A stretch of DNA of 13,936 bases from Gammaproteobacteria bacterium. GTDB taxonomy: Bacteria; Pseudomonadota; Gammaproteobacteria; GCA-001735895. Positions 7,534-13,936 of the stretch are shown here, piece by piece. Position 1 is the first letter of the stretch, and the number at the start of each line of letters is the position of its first letter. The stretch is from contig QIJI01000314.1 of NCBI GenBank assembly GCA_003231795.1, positions 1 through 13,936 on the forward strand. The letters are read 5' to 3'. Under the pieces are notes generated by a model. That model was not told where the DNA came from. It ran no database searches and was given only the letters and a program-made list of their open reading frames with translations. The translations under genes and the position numbers were made by a program.

Positions 7534-8355
7534 CTAAAAACGGTGGAAGAAATCGAGAGATAAAACATTACCATCGATCGTTCCCGCCGATGTATCGTAC
7601 TCGCGATTACTAAACGACATGGCCAGTGTGTCAAGTGACGACAAAACATAACTTGCGCCAAAAGTAATGTAGCTACTGCCGGACTCATCGTATGCCGCCG
7701 CGTCACCAACCGCGCACCGAGGGTGATCGGGAGCAAATTCCGAACGTACTGCAATACCCGGAGTTAAGGAGCTGCAGTCGGGTGAATCGGAGTCAATATT
7801 TCCATCGGCAATATTCAGTGTCGAATAAAGCACCCATCTAGGATTGAGGAGAAAATCTACGGTGACGAAGTAACTGTTGGTGATGTCATTCGAGGTATCC
7901 CGATCACTGAAATTCAGGCCACCGATGATATTGGAACGATCATCAATCCGATAGGAAACGTACATAAGCAAGCTTAGCGTCGATGCATCGAATGCACTGC
8001 CTGAGGTAAACCTTTCTAAATAGCGCAGCCCGAGCGAGTAGGTAGGCACCTGAAATCCGGATTTTGGTGTATAGCTGTAAATTCCCTCAAGAAACACTTC
8101 TTCGCCAGATCGGTCATCGTTTTCACTGTAGTCGTAGGATGAAAGCTCTGCGCGATAATTCAGGATTTCGTTACGAGACAGGCTCTGCGATATCAATGCC
8201 GACCCCGTCACATAGATAAAATTATCGTCAGCATCGCCAACATCGTCGTAGCCTAACCCCGCTTGAAATACATAGGTAGGGGGAATAGACAGAGCCGCTG
8301 CAGAAAATAACATTGTCAATGACCCGACAATTACCCTCATTACTTGAGTTGACAT
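7534..8355 (-). CDS. Putative outer-membrane beta-barrel protein
   Basis: A 273-residue protein with an N-terminal signal peptide (basic start MSTQVMR, hydrophobic core IVGSLTMLFSAAALS, cleavage near residue 20-23) and then a run of alternating hydrophobic/polar strands separated by Asp/Ser-rich loops (for example FIYVTGSALIS, YSLGLRYLERF, LSLLMYVSYRI, SSYITFGASYVL). It ends in HRF, the C-terminal Phe typical of barrel proteins inserted by the BAM complex. Two cysteines, 194 and 214, lie in one long loop and could form a disulfide. I do not recognise a named family, and substrate or pore role is unknown. An ATG eight codons upstream (8377-8379) is in frame, but AAAGGAGATC sits between the two ATGs at ideal distance from the second, so the shorter form is chosen. 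It is divergent from the FecR-domain gene and probably leads the SH3 gene. Confidence 0.75.
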   Translation of the reverse strand: MSTQVMRVIVGSLTMLFSAAALSIPPTYVFQAGLGYDDVGDADDNFIYVTGSALISQSLSRNEILNYRAELSSYDYSENDDRSGEEVFLEGIYSYTPKSGFQVPTYSLGLRYLERFTSGSAFDASTLSLLMYVSYRIDDRSNIIGGLNFSDRDTSNDITNSYFVTVDFLLNPRWVLYSTLNIADGNIDSDSPDCSSLTPGIAVRSEFAPDHPRCAVGDAAAYDESGSSYITFGASYVLSSLDTLAMSFSNREYDTSAGTIDGNVLSLDFFHRF

Positions 8356-8360
8356 GTATT

Positions 8361-8370
8361 GATCTCCTTT
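8361..8370 (-). promoter_or_regulatory. Strong ribosome binding site deciding the barrel gene start
   Basis: The minus strand reads AAAGGAGATC followed by AATAC-ATG, a near-perfect Shine-Dalgarno sequence placed for the ATG at 8353-8355. An in-frame ATG at 8377-8379 would put this site inside the coding sequence and give a poor signal peptide start (MAYKGDQY). Confidence 0.75.
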
Positions 8371-8408
8371 ATAAGCCATGGCCCGGTGGATCCTGATTTT
8401 TGTCAGTC

Positions 8409-8437
8409 ATTATTGTCAGCATTGTGACGAGTTGCAA
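8409..8437 (-). promoter_or_regulatory. Candidate sigma-70 promoter for the barrel-SH3 genes
   Basis: On the minus strand TTGCAA (8432-8437) and AATAAT (8409-8414) are separated by exactly 17 bases. The start site would be near 8402, about 46 bases before the barrel ATG. Two TGTCAG copies (8401-8406 and 8414-8419 on the plus strand) flank or overlap the -10 region and could be part of an operator; this last point is speculative. Confidence 0.42.
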
Positions 8438-8528
8438 CTATTGGTTTAGACTGAACGATAGCGGGCGTGATTTACTTTTCTAAACTAAGACTCTAAAGTA
8501 TCGATATAGATTAATACAGGGAACTCGA

Positions 8529-9257
8529 ATGAGCAAAGAACTAGATGATCCAAGGCGGGAATTTCTGGTAAGGGCCCTCACACTGGGGCTTTTTGCCGGT
8601 AGTAATTTAGCCAGCCTGTATCAGGCTAGCTACGCGATGGGTGAAGTTCCGCGCAAGTTGCCCGATGGTCGTTCGATATATCAAATGCAGGGATCAGTTA
8701 CGGTCGATGGAAAGAAGGCCAACCTGATGACGCCGATTGGTCCAAATTCGCGAGTTAAAACAGGCAGTAACAGCCGCATTATTTTTGTCGTTGCCAGCGA
8801 TGCCTTTCTCTTGCGCAGCAACAGCGAACTTGAAATGGGCAGCAGCGGGGGACTGATCATCGAAGGAATGCGTATTGTTTCCGGCGCACTTCTCTCAGTT
8901 TTTGGAAAGCGGGAAGATCCGCATACGATAACGACTTCGACCGCTACTATCGGAATTAGGGGTACCGGAATTTACGTCGAATCTGATCCGCAGCAATCCT
9001 ATGTCTGTACCTGTTACGGTCAGACAAGAATCACCGCCGAGGCCGACAAAAACGTTAGTCTAGATATCGTTTCAGAATATCACGATAATCCGGTTTACAT
9101 TCTACCGTCCAACGCGGGGAACAAGTTGATTGTTCCGGCCCCGTTCATCAGCCATACCGACGCCGAACTGGCTTTAATCGAAGAACTGGTTGGCAGAAGC
9201 ACGCCATTTTCGTATTCCGGAGCTGGATACGAAGTACCACGCAAGCGTACTTATTAG
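8529..9257 (+). CDS. Tat-exported FecR-domain protein
   Basis: A 242-residue protein with a twin-arginine signal: DPRREFLVRALTLGLFAG (Arg9-Arg10, Phe12-Leu13), a hydrophobic region, and a likely cleavage after Ala36 (SYA|MG). The mature part is a FecR domain: a ligand-like strand QGSVTVDGKKA (54-64), VKTGSNSRIIFVV (76-88), LRSNSELEM (95-103), IVSGALLSVF (116-125), and TATIGIRGTGIYVE (138-151), the family's characteristic GIRGTG motif. There is no cytoplasmic anti-sigma region or transmembrane helix, so this is a stand-alone periplasmic FecR protein rather than a siderophore anti-sigma factor. Its only cysteines form CTCYG at 160-164, followed by YHDNPVY with His185. These may form a metal site or a disulfide (inference). 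The ATG has AGGGAA upstream. It is divergent from the beta-barrel gene across about 170 bases. Role unknown. Confidence 0.82.
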   Translation: MSKELDDPRREFLVRALTLGLFAGSNLASLYQASYAMGEVPRKLPDGRSIYQMQGSVTVDGKKANLMTPIGPNSRVKTGSNSRIIFVVASDAFLLRSNSELEMGSSGGLIIEGMRIVSGALLSVFGKREDPHTITTSTATIGIRGTGIYVESDPQQSYVCTCYGQTRITAEADKNVSLDIVSEYHDNPVYILPSNAGNKLIVPAPFISHTDAELALIEELVGRSTPFSYSGAGYEVPRKRTY

Positions 9258-9305
9258 TCCGGCTGGAAAATCAAGCCCAAAGCTGTAGCTAAAAAGCAGA
9301 GCTAC

Positions 9306-10229
9306 TCACTCGACCGTTTGTGTGTCTGCCTCAGGCAGAAGTGCTTCGAGCTCTGTCACATGGACTTCCGCCACGGCAGCTTTATAGCGATTTATCAATA
9401 TTAACATCCCGAATTCGGGGCTATCGAGATAATGTATATTTTTACTACGCATGCGCCGATGTTCTTTTAATTGGTGATTATTCAGAATTCGAGTGTCAGC
9501 GGCATAGGTAGACAGATATTTCTCCTGCACAGGATTGTTAAGTACCGGATCAACTGACAGGCGTGGACGCCTGAAAACCAGATTGACGTAGGTATGCAGA
9601 TAACGTGACAGGGCGATGGTAATTTTTCCTTCCAGTTCGTAAAGCCCGCCATGCGCAACTGCCGCCTGTTGTCCCTGTTCCAGCTGTTGTTGCAACTTTA
9701 ATTCCATGGCTTCCAGATTTTGCTCGTCAAATTCGAGCAGCTGAGCCGAACTGCCATCGAGTTCTGAGAAATCCGGGTTATTTTCGAAAAACTCGATCTG
9801 GCTGTCGATCGAGGTGTATTCTTCACCATAAATGCGGCCACCTTTAATCCAGACCGGAATGACCTGCTCGAGTCCAACACCGGGTTGACGCCAGGCGGCA
9901 TGCAATAGCACCTCATAACGAGGTGAGGCTGCCAGTTTCGATAACACCTCCATCATCCTGAACTCTTCCGGGGCAATCAATTCGTACTGCATCTCTCTGG
10001 CCGCCGCCACACTCGCACTCGAGGCCAGTTCGAAAACCTGCTCGCCTTTACTCGGGGAGCTGACGGGTAAAATAAATTCCCGGCTTTTGGGAACCCGATT
10101 ATTTTTGAAAATAATCAGTTCGACGTCGAATAGTGGAAGCTCTGCTGCGGCCTCTTCATCGCTTTGTGCCAGCAGTACTCGCGGCAAGCTGAGAGCCACA
10201 AATAGCAGAATTAATAGAATGTTATTCAT
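9306..10229 (-). CDS. csiV: CsiV family periplasmic peptidoglycan-associated protein
   Basis: A 307-residue exported protein. It has a signal peptide at residues 1 to about 21 (MNNILLILLFVALSLPRVLLA|QS), then FDVELIIFKNN (34-44), which is the CsiV hallmark strand. The sequence LLHAAWRQPG (108-117) and the late LEGKITIALSRYLHTYVNLVFRRP block (199-222) also fit, and the C-terminal SPEFGMLILINRYK (270-283) matches the family's closing strand. CsiV was described in Pseudomonas as an essential peptidoglycan-binding protein needed for the cell-size/elongation response, and it is commonly encoded next to mfd, as here. A Gln/Glu-rich segment at about 165-190 probably forms a short helix or coil. Its ATG shares one base with the mfd stop codon (TGATG), indicating translational coupling. 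The family assignment rests on motif recall and context rather than a profile search. Confidence 0.8.
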   Translation of the reverse strand: MNNILLILLFVALSLPRVLLAQSDEEAAAELPLFDVELIIFKNNRVPKSREFILPVSSPSKGEQVFELASSASVAAAREMQYELIAPEEFRMMEVLSKLAASPRYEVLLHAAWRQPGVGLEQVIPVWIKGGRIYGEEYTSIDSQIEFFENNPDFSELDGSSAQLLEFDEQNLEAMELKLQQQLEQGQQAAVAHGGLYELEGKITIALSRYLHTYVNLVFRRPRLSVDPVLNNPVQEKYLSTYAADTRILNNHQLKEHRRMRSKNIHYLDSPEFGMLILINRYKAAVAEVHVTELEALLPEADTQTVE

Positions 10230-13200
10230 CAGGGGCTTAGTTCTTTGAGCAAATTTTCAAGCTGCTGGAATCGGGATTCAAGTTCATCATTTTGACAGCT
10301 GATACGCAAGGTTTGTTTCCCGTCGAATCGATATTGTTGTGGATGAGCCTGGATTAGCTCGATTATCCTCAGGGTGTCGATATTGGGATTTTGATTGAAT
10401 ATCAGTTTGCCATTTTGCTCGCCCACATCAATTTTTTCGATTCCCAGGGCCAGTGTACGTAATTTGATCCGTGAAATTCGAAACAGATTTTTGAGTGGTT
10501 CGGGCAGTAGCCCGAATCGATCGATTAGCTCAATCTGGATGTCACGAAGATGCTCGTCGTCAGCCGCCGAAGCAATGCGTTTGTATTCGATCAGGCGTCG
10601 ATGAATATCGGAGATGTAAGTATCCGGAATCAGCGCAGGAATATGAAAATCTACTTCCGATGCCCGCATGATGGGTTGGTCGAAATCGATCGGCAAGTTG
10701 GATTTTAAAGACTGTACGGCTCGTTCGAGCAATTCAGAGTACAAGGTGAATCCAATTTCGGTAATTTGGCCACTCTGCTCATCACCCAGTATTTCGCCAG
10801 CACCCCGGATTTCTAGATCATGCGTTGCAAGTGTGAAACCAACTCCGAGTTCCTCAAGAGACTCGATTGCTAGCAGTCGTTTTTGTGCGTCACTGGTCAT
10901 TGCGCGCTCCGGGGGAACAATCAGGTAGGCATAGGCGCGATGATGTGAACGCCCGACCCTGCCTCGAATCTGATGAATCTGGGCAAGTCCAAGCTTGTCC
11001 GCGCGATTGATAAATATGGTATTCGCGGTTGGTACGTCGATGCCGCTTTCTATAATGGTTGTACAGACCAGCAAATTGCAGCGGTGGTGGTAGAAATCCA
11101 GCATAGCTTGTTCGAGTTCTTTTTCCTTCATGCGTCCATGCACTATGCCGATACGTGCTTCAGGGACCAGTTGTTGAAGTTCCTGTGCCATTTTTTCTAT
11201 CGATTTGATTTCGTTATGTAAAAAATATATCTGACCACCACGTTTCAACTCGCGTTGGCAACCTTCTATAATCGTGTCCTGGTTCCAGCGCGAGACGAAG
11301 GTTTTAATAGCATGCCTTTGCATCGGTGGAGTGGCGATTATCGAAAGATCACGCATACCCGAGAGCGACATATTCAGGGTTCGCGGTATCGGGGTGGCGG
11401 TCATTGTCAGCAGATCGACATTGGCGCGTAGCGCTTTCAACTTTTCTTTATGACGTACGCCAAAACGATGTTCCTCGTCGATTATTACCAGGCCAAGCTG
11501 TCGATACTTAATGCTTTCCGATAACAGTTTATGAGTGCCGATCACAATATCGATTTTGCCATTCGCAATTTCGTCCAACGATGTGGCGAGTGCCTTCTTC
11601 GTTGTAAATCGGGTCAGGCAGGCGATTCGCAAAGGCCAGTCGGCAAAGCGATCCAGAAAGTTTTGGTAGTGCTGTTGTGCGAGTAATGTAGTCGGTACAA
11701 GTACCGCTACCTGACTACCGCTATTGGCCGCGATAAATGCAGCCCGCATACCTACTTCGGTTTTACCAAAACCGACATCGCCACAAACAATTCTGTCCAT
11801 TGGCTGGCCTGTGCGCATGTCGGCAATGACTGCTTCGATGGTTGTTTCCTGATCTGGGGTCTCTTCAAACGGGAATTCACTGGCAAATTGCTGGTACTCA
11901 TCCATGGCAACTTCATGTGCATAGCCTTGCATAGCCTTTCGACGAGCCTGTATATCGAGCAATTCGACCGCGATATCGTGAATTTTCTGCTGCGCTTTTC
12001 TGCGTGAGCGTTGCCATTGATCTCCACCAAGTCGATGCAGTGGCGCAGTGTCCTCGCTCGCCCCGGCATAACGGCTGATTAGATGCAACGAGGATACCGG
12101 GACATATAATTTATCTTCATTTGCGTATTCGATACACAGAAATTCGGTGGCAATATCGGACACTGTCAGGGTCTTCAAGCCCTGGTAACGACCGACACCG
12201 TGATCTTCGTGCACCACAGGGGCTCCCGCTCGCAGATCGGCCAGGCTCTGGATGGTTGATTCGGCGTCTCGGGTTTTAAGATATTTACGACGTCGGCGTT
12301 GTCCGGCACGTTCACCGAACAACTGATCTTCGGTAATGACCGCAATCCCCTGATGTTCCAGGGTAAGCCCGCTTTGCAGACTGGATGCCGTTATGAAATA
12401 GCGATTGTTTTCGGCCTCGATGAATTCCTGCCAGCTGTTTACCGGGCTTGGATGGATTCCATAGTGACGTAACATTTCGTTGAGAAATTCACGTCTTCCA
12501 GCAGATTCGGCGTTAAACAGAATTTTGTTAAAAGCCGACTTGCCAATGAATTGTTGTAAAGCCTTATCGGGTTCGTCAGTGTTGGGTTGAAAGGTCAGTT
12601 GTGGGATTGGCTGGGTCTGGCAATTGATCTGCTCCGGACTTTCCTGTTCAAGTTTGAAAGTCGAAAAATACAGGCAGGAAAATTGTTCCAGCGAATCCAT
12701 CATTTGCTGGTGGTCGAGAAACAGATCGGTCGGTGGCATCAAAGGCCACTCCAGGTTGTAACGGCGGGATTCGTATCGTTCCACAACCTGTTCAAAATAA
12801 CCTTGTGCCTGGGCTGGGGCCTCCTGATCTATCAGTAAGCGGCTATTGGGGGGCAAATAGTCGAGCAGGCAGGCAGTTTGATCGAAAAAGAGTGGCAAGT
12901 AGTATTCGACCCCCGGAGAGGCGATGCCAGCCGAGATATCAACATAGACAGGGCAGCTATTCGGTTCAATTTCAAAGGTTTCTCTGAAATTAAAGCGAAA
13001 TTTTTCTATGCCCGTCTTATCCAGTGGATACTCCTGTGCCGGCAGCAGATTGATAACGTTGGTCTTTTCCACGGAACGCTGGGTTTGTGGATCAAAGCTG
13101 CGAATCGATTCGATTTCGTCATCGAAAAAGTCGATTCGATAAGGAATGCGGCTTCCCATTGGAAACAGGTCGAGAATAGATCCCCGGGCACTGAATTCAC

Positions 13201-13684
13201 CATGTGTCTCTACCTGTGAAACTGCCTGATAGCCACTCAGGCTCAAACCCTCTCGCAATTTGGTTAATCCGACCTGATCACCGACATTAAGTAATAAAGA
13301 TCTTTGCTGGATAAATTCTGCCGGCGCCAGTTTTTGTAACAAGGTACTGACTGGCAGGATAAGGACACCGGAGTTCGCTGATGAAATTGAGGCCAGACAT
13401 CGTATGCGTTCGGAGATAATATCCTGATGCGGAGAAAACTGATCGTAGGGCAGCGTCTCGAGATCGGGAAAGCGGAATATTCCCGGTTGTTGCTGACTGA
13501 AGAAGCGTAGTTCCAGTTCGAGCTGTTCCGCATCGGCCATGTCGCGACAGATTATGACCGACAGGGCGGAATTCCCGGCCACCTGTTCCGCCAGCAACAG
13601 GCTACGACTGCTTCCGTACAGTTGACCTACATTAACTGCCCGCGCGCTGTCTGGCGCTGGGATTTCGAGAAATTTGTCGCGCAT
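10229..13684 (-). CDS. mfd: Transcription-repair coupling factor Mfd
   Basis: A 1151-residue protein, nearly the E. coli Mfd length (1148). It removes RNA polymerase stalled at DNA lesions and recruits UvrA for nucleotide excision repair. Domains in order: UvrB-like N-terminal region (about 30-340, with FPDLETLPYDQFSPHQDI); the CarD-like RNA-polymerase-interacting domain starting at VHEDHGVGRY (about 490); FPFEETPDQ before the translocase; Walker A GDVGFGKTE (about 632-640); DEEHRFGVRHKEK (about 735-747); TATPIPRTL; the QIRGRVGRSHHRAYAY motif VI/TRG region (about 905-920); and the C-terminal TRCF domain from about 1020 (ISDIHRRLIEYKR). The ATG is preceded in frame by a TAA nine bases upstream, so no N-terminal extension is possible, but the adjoining GCGGGA is a poor ribosome site. 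The leader is occupied by a palindromic element. The gene overlaps csiV by one base. Confidence 0.98.
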   Translation of the reverse strand: MRDKFLEIPAPDSARAVNVGQLYGSSRSLLLAEQVAGNSALSVIICRDMADAEQLELELRFFSQQQPGIFRFPDLETLPYDQFSPHQDIISERIRCLASISSANSGVLILPVSTLLQKLAPAEFIQQRSLLLNVGDQVGLTKLREGLSLSGYQAVSQVETHGEFSARGSILDLFPMGSRIPYRIDFFDDEIESIRSFDPQTQRSVEKTNVINLLPAQEYPLDKTGIEKFRFNFRETFEIEPNSCPVYVDISAGIASPGVEYYLPLFFDQTACLLDYLPPNSRLLIDQEAPAQAQGYFEQVVERYESRRYNLEWPLMPPTDLFLDHQQMMDSLEQFSCLYFSTFKLEQESPEQINCQTQPIPQLTFQPNTDEPDKALQQFIGKSAFNKILFNAESAGRREFLNEMLRHYGIHPSPVNSWQEFIEAENNRYFITASSLQSGLTLEHQGIAVITEDQLFGERAGQRRRRKYLKTRDAESTIQSLADLRAGAPVVHEDHGVGRYQGLKTLTVSDIATEFLCIEYANEDKLYVPVSSLHLISRYAGASEDTAPLHRLGGDQWQRSRRKAQQKIHDIAVELLDIQARRKAMQGYAHEVAMDEYQQFASEFPFEETPDQETTIEAVIADMRTGQPMDRIVCGDVGFGKTEVGMRAAFIAANSGSQVAVLVPTTLLAQQHYQNFLDRFADWPLRIACLTRFTTKKALATSLDEIANGKIDIVIGTHKLLSESIKYRQLGLVIIDEEHRFGVRHKEKLKALRANVDLLTMTATPIPRTLNMSLSGMRDLSIIATPPMQRHAIKTFVSRWNQDTIIEGCQRELKRGGQIYFLHNEIKSIEKMAQELQQLVPEARIGIVHGRMKEKELEQAMLDFYHHRCNLLVCTTIIESGIDVPTANTIFINRADKLGLAQIHQIRGRVGRSHHRAYAYLIVPPERAMTSDAQKRLLAIESLEELGVGFTLATHDLEIRGAGEILGDEQSGQITEIGFTLYSELLERAVQSLKSNLPIDFDQPIMRASEVDFHIPALIPDTYISDIHRRLIEYKRIASAADDEHLRDIQIELIDRFGLLPEPLKNLFRISRIKLRTLALGIEKIDVGEQNGKLIFNQNPNIDTLRIIELIQAHPQQYRFDGKQTLRISCQNDELESRFQQLENLLKELSP

Positions 13685-13688
13685 TCCC

Positions 13689-13881
13689 GCTTAGCTTGGG
13701 AATTTCACAAATCTGCGCCAAGATCGCGCAGGCTATTGAGCCCACAAGGAAATTTCCAAAGGAATCTTGTATCAACGATTACGAGTGACTGAGGACCTTG
13801 GTGCCCCTTGAGGGTGAATATTTCTTGTGGGTTCAATAGACTAGTGAGATGGTGCAGATTTGTGAAAATCCCAGGCTTAAT
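13689..13881. repeat. Imperfect palindromic (MITE-like) element at the mfd 5' end
   Basis: The left arm (about 13691-13753) and right arm (about 13820-13880) are inverted copies, roughly three quarters identical by eye. They share a 14-base perfect core, TTTCACAAATCTGC at 13703-13716, complemented at 13854-13867, and a second block CTATTGA-CCCACAA at 13733-13747, complemented at about 13825-13839. A 66-base loop separates them. The direct repeat GCTTA flanks the element (13689-13693 and 13875-13879), which would fit a 5-base target duplication around a 181-base insert, though it could be chance. On transcription the arms could form a long hairpin just upstream of the mfd start. No transposase is visible within the window. 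Confidence 0.6.
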
Positions 13882-13936
13882 GAGTTCCTTCACTCCGGCA
13901 CGGGTTTTGCGGTGGTCAAACCAAGAATTTCCCAAT

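Noticed and set aside
8471..8510. Candidate FecR promoter TTTACT-17-TAAAGT, or TATAGA near 8505.
   Set aside because: Each hexamer matches consensus at only about four of six positions and no pair stands out.
9285..9305. Hairpin GTAGCT...AGCTAC between the FecR and csiV genes, a possible bidirectional terminator.
   Set aside because: The stem is only six pairs with the A/T run in the loop, not after the stem, so it lacks the form of an intrinsic terminator.
13705..13935. A 76-codon open frame on the minus strand upstream of mfd, starting with TTG at the window edge.
   Set aside because: It runs through both arms of the palindromic element, shows no recognisable domain and could be open by chance. 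It might be the tail of a gene beyond the window, but nothing supports that here.

Overview
The window looks like an ordinary chromosomal segment of a gammaproteobacterium. The main reasons are a CsiV-type periplasmic protein gene overlapping mfd, a YgiM-like SH3/coiled-coil/TM protein, an outer-membrane beta-barrel and a Tat-exported FecR-domain protein. Base composition is moderate and even, and coding density is high. There are no tRNA, rRNA or CRISPR signals. A marine or otherwise free-living lineage is my guess from the protein style, not something the sequence proves.

Layout. (1) 74-2098, plus strand: an endonuclease/exonuclease/phosphatase-family enzyme, then an HDOD signalling protein. 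(2) 2095-4713, minus strand: a ten-helix EamA/DMT transporter and a GMC flavin oxidoreductase. The transporter's stop codon overlaps the HDOD stop codon in one shared TTAA. (3) 4714-4853: a divergent promoter region. (4) 4854-6776, plus strand: an uncharacterised P-loop ATPase/kinase-like gene followed after 12 bases by a MetA-family homoserine O-acyltransferase, probably one transcript. (5) 6854-8355, minus strand: a beta-barrel protein gene followed by a YgiM-like SH3 protein gene, 14 bases apart. (6) 8529-9257, plus strand: a Tat-signal FecR-domain protein transcribed divergently from the barrel. (7) 9306-13684, minus strand: mfd then csiV, with stop and start codons sharing one base. (8) 13689-13881: an imperfect palindromic element abutting the mfd start codon.

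How the genes fit together. mfd and csiV form a transcription-repair plus envelope pair. The barrel, SH3 and FecR proteins look like an envelope set. The ATPase-metA pair links an unknown nucleotide-binding protein to methionine biosynthesis. The remaining genes (EEP, HDOD, DMT, GMC) are single-function housekeeping or accessory genes with no clear joint pathway.

I see no obvious new multi-gene defence or mobile system. The points most worth a second look are the ~190-base inverted-repeat element at mfd, the FecR protein whose only two cysteines form a CxC motif, the MetA with non-canonical specificity and motif residues, and the unknown ATPase coupled to it.
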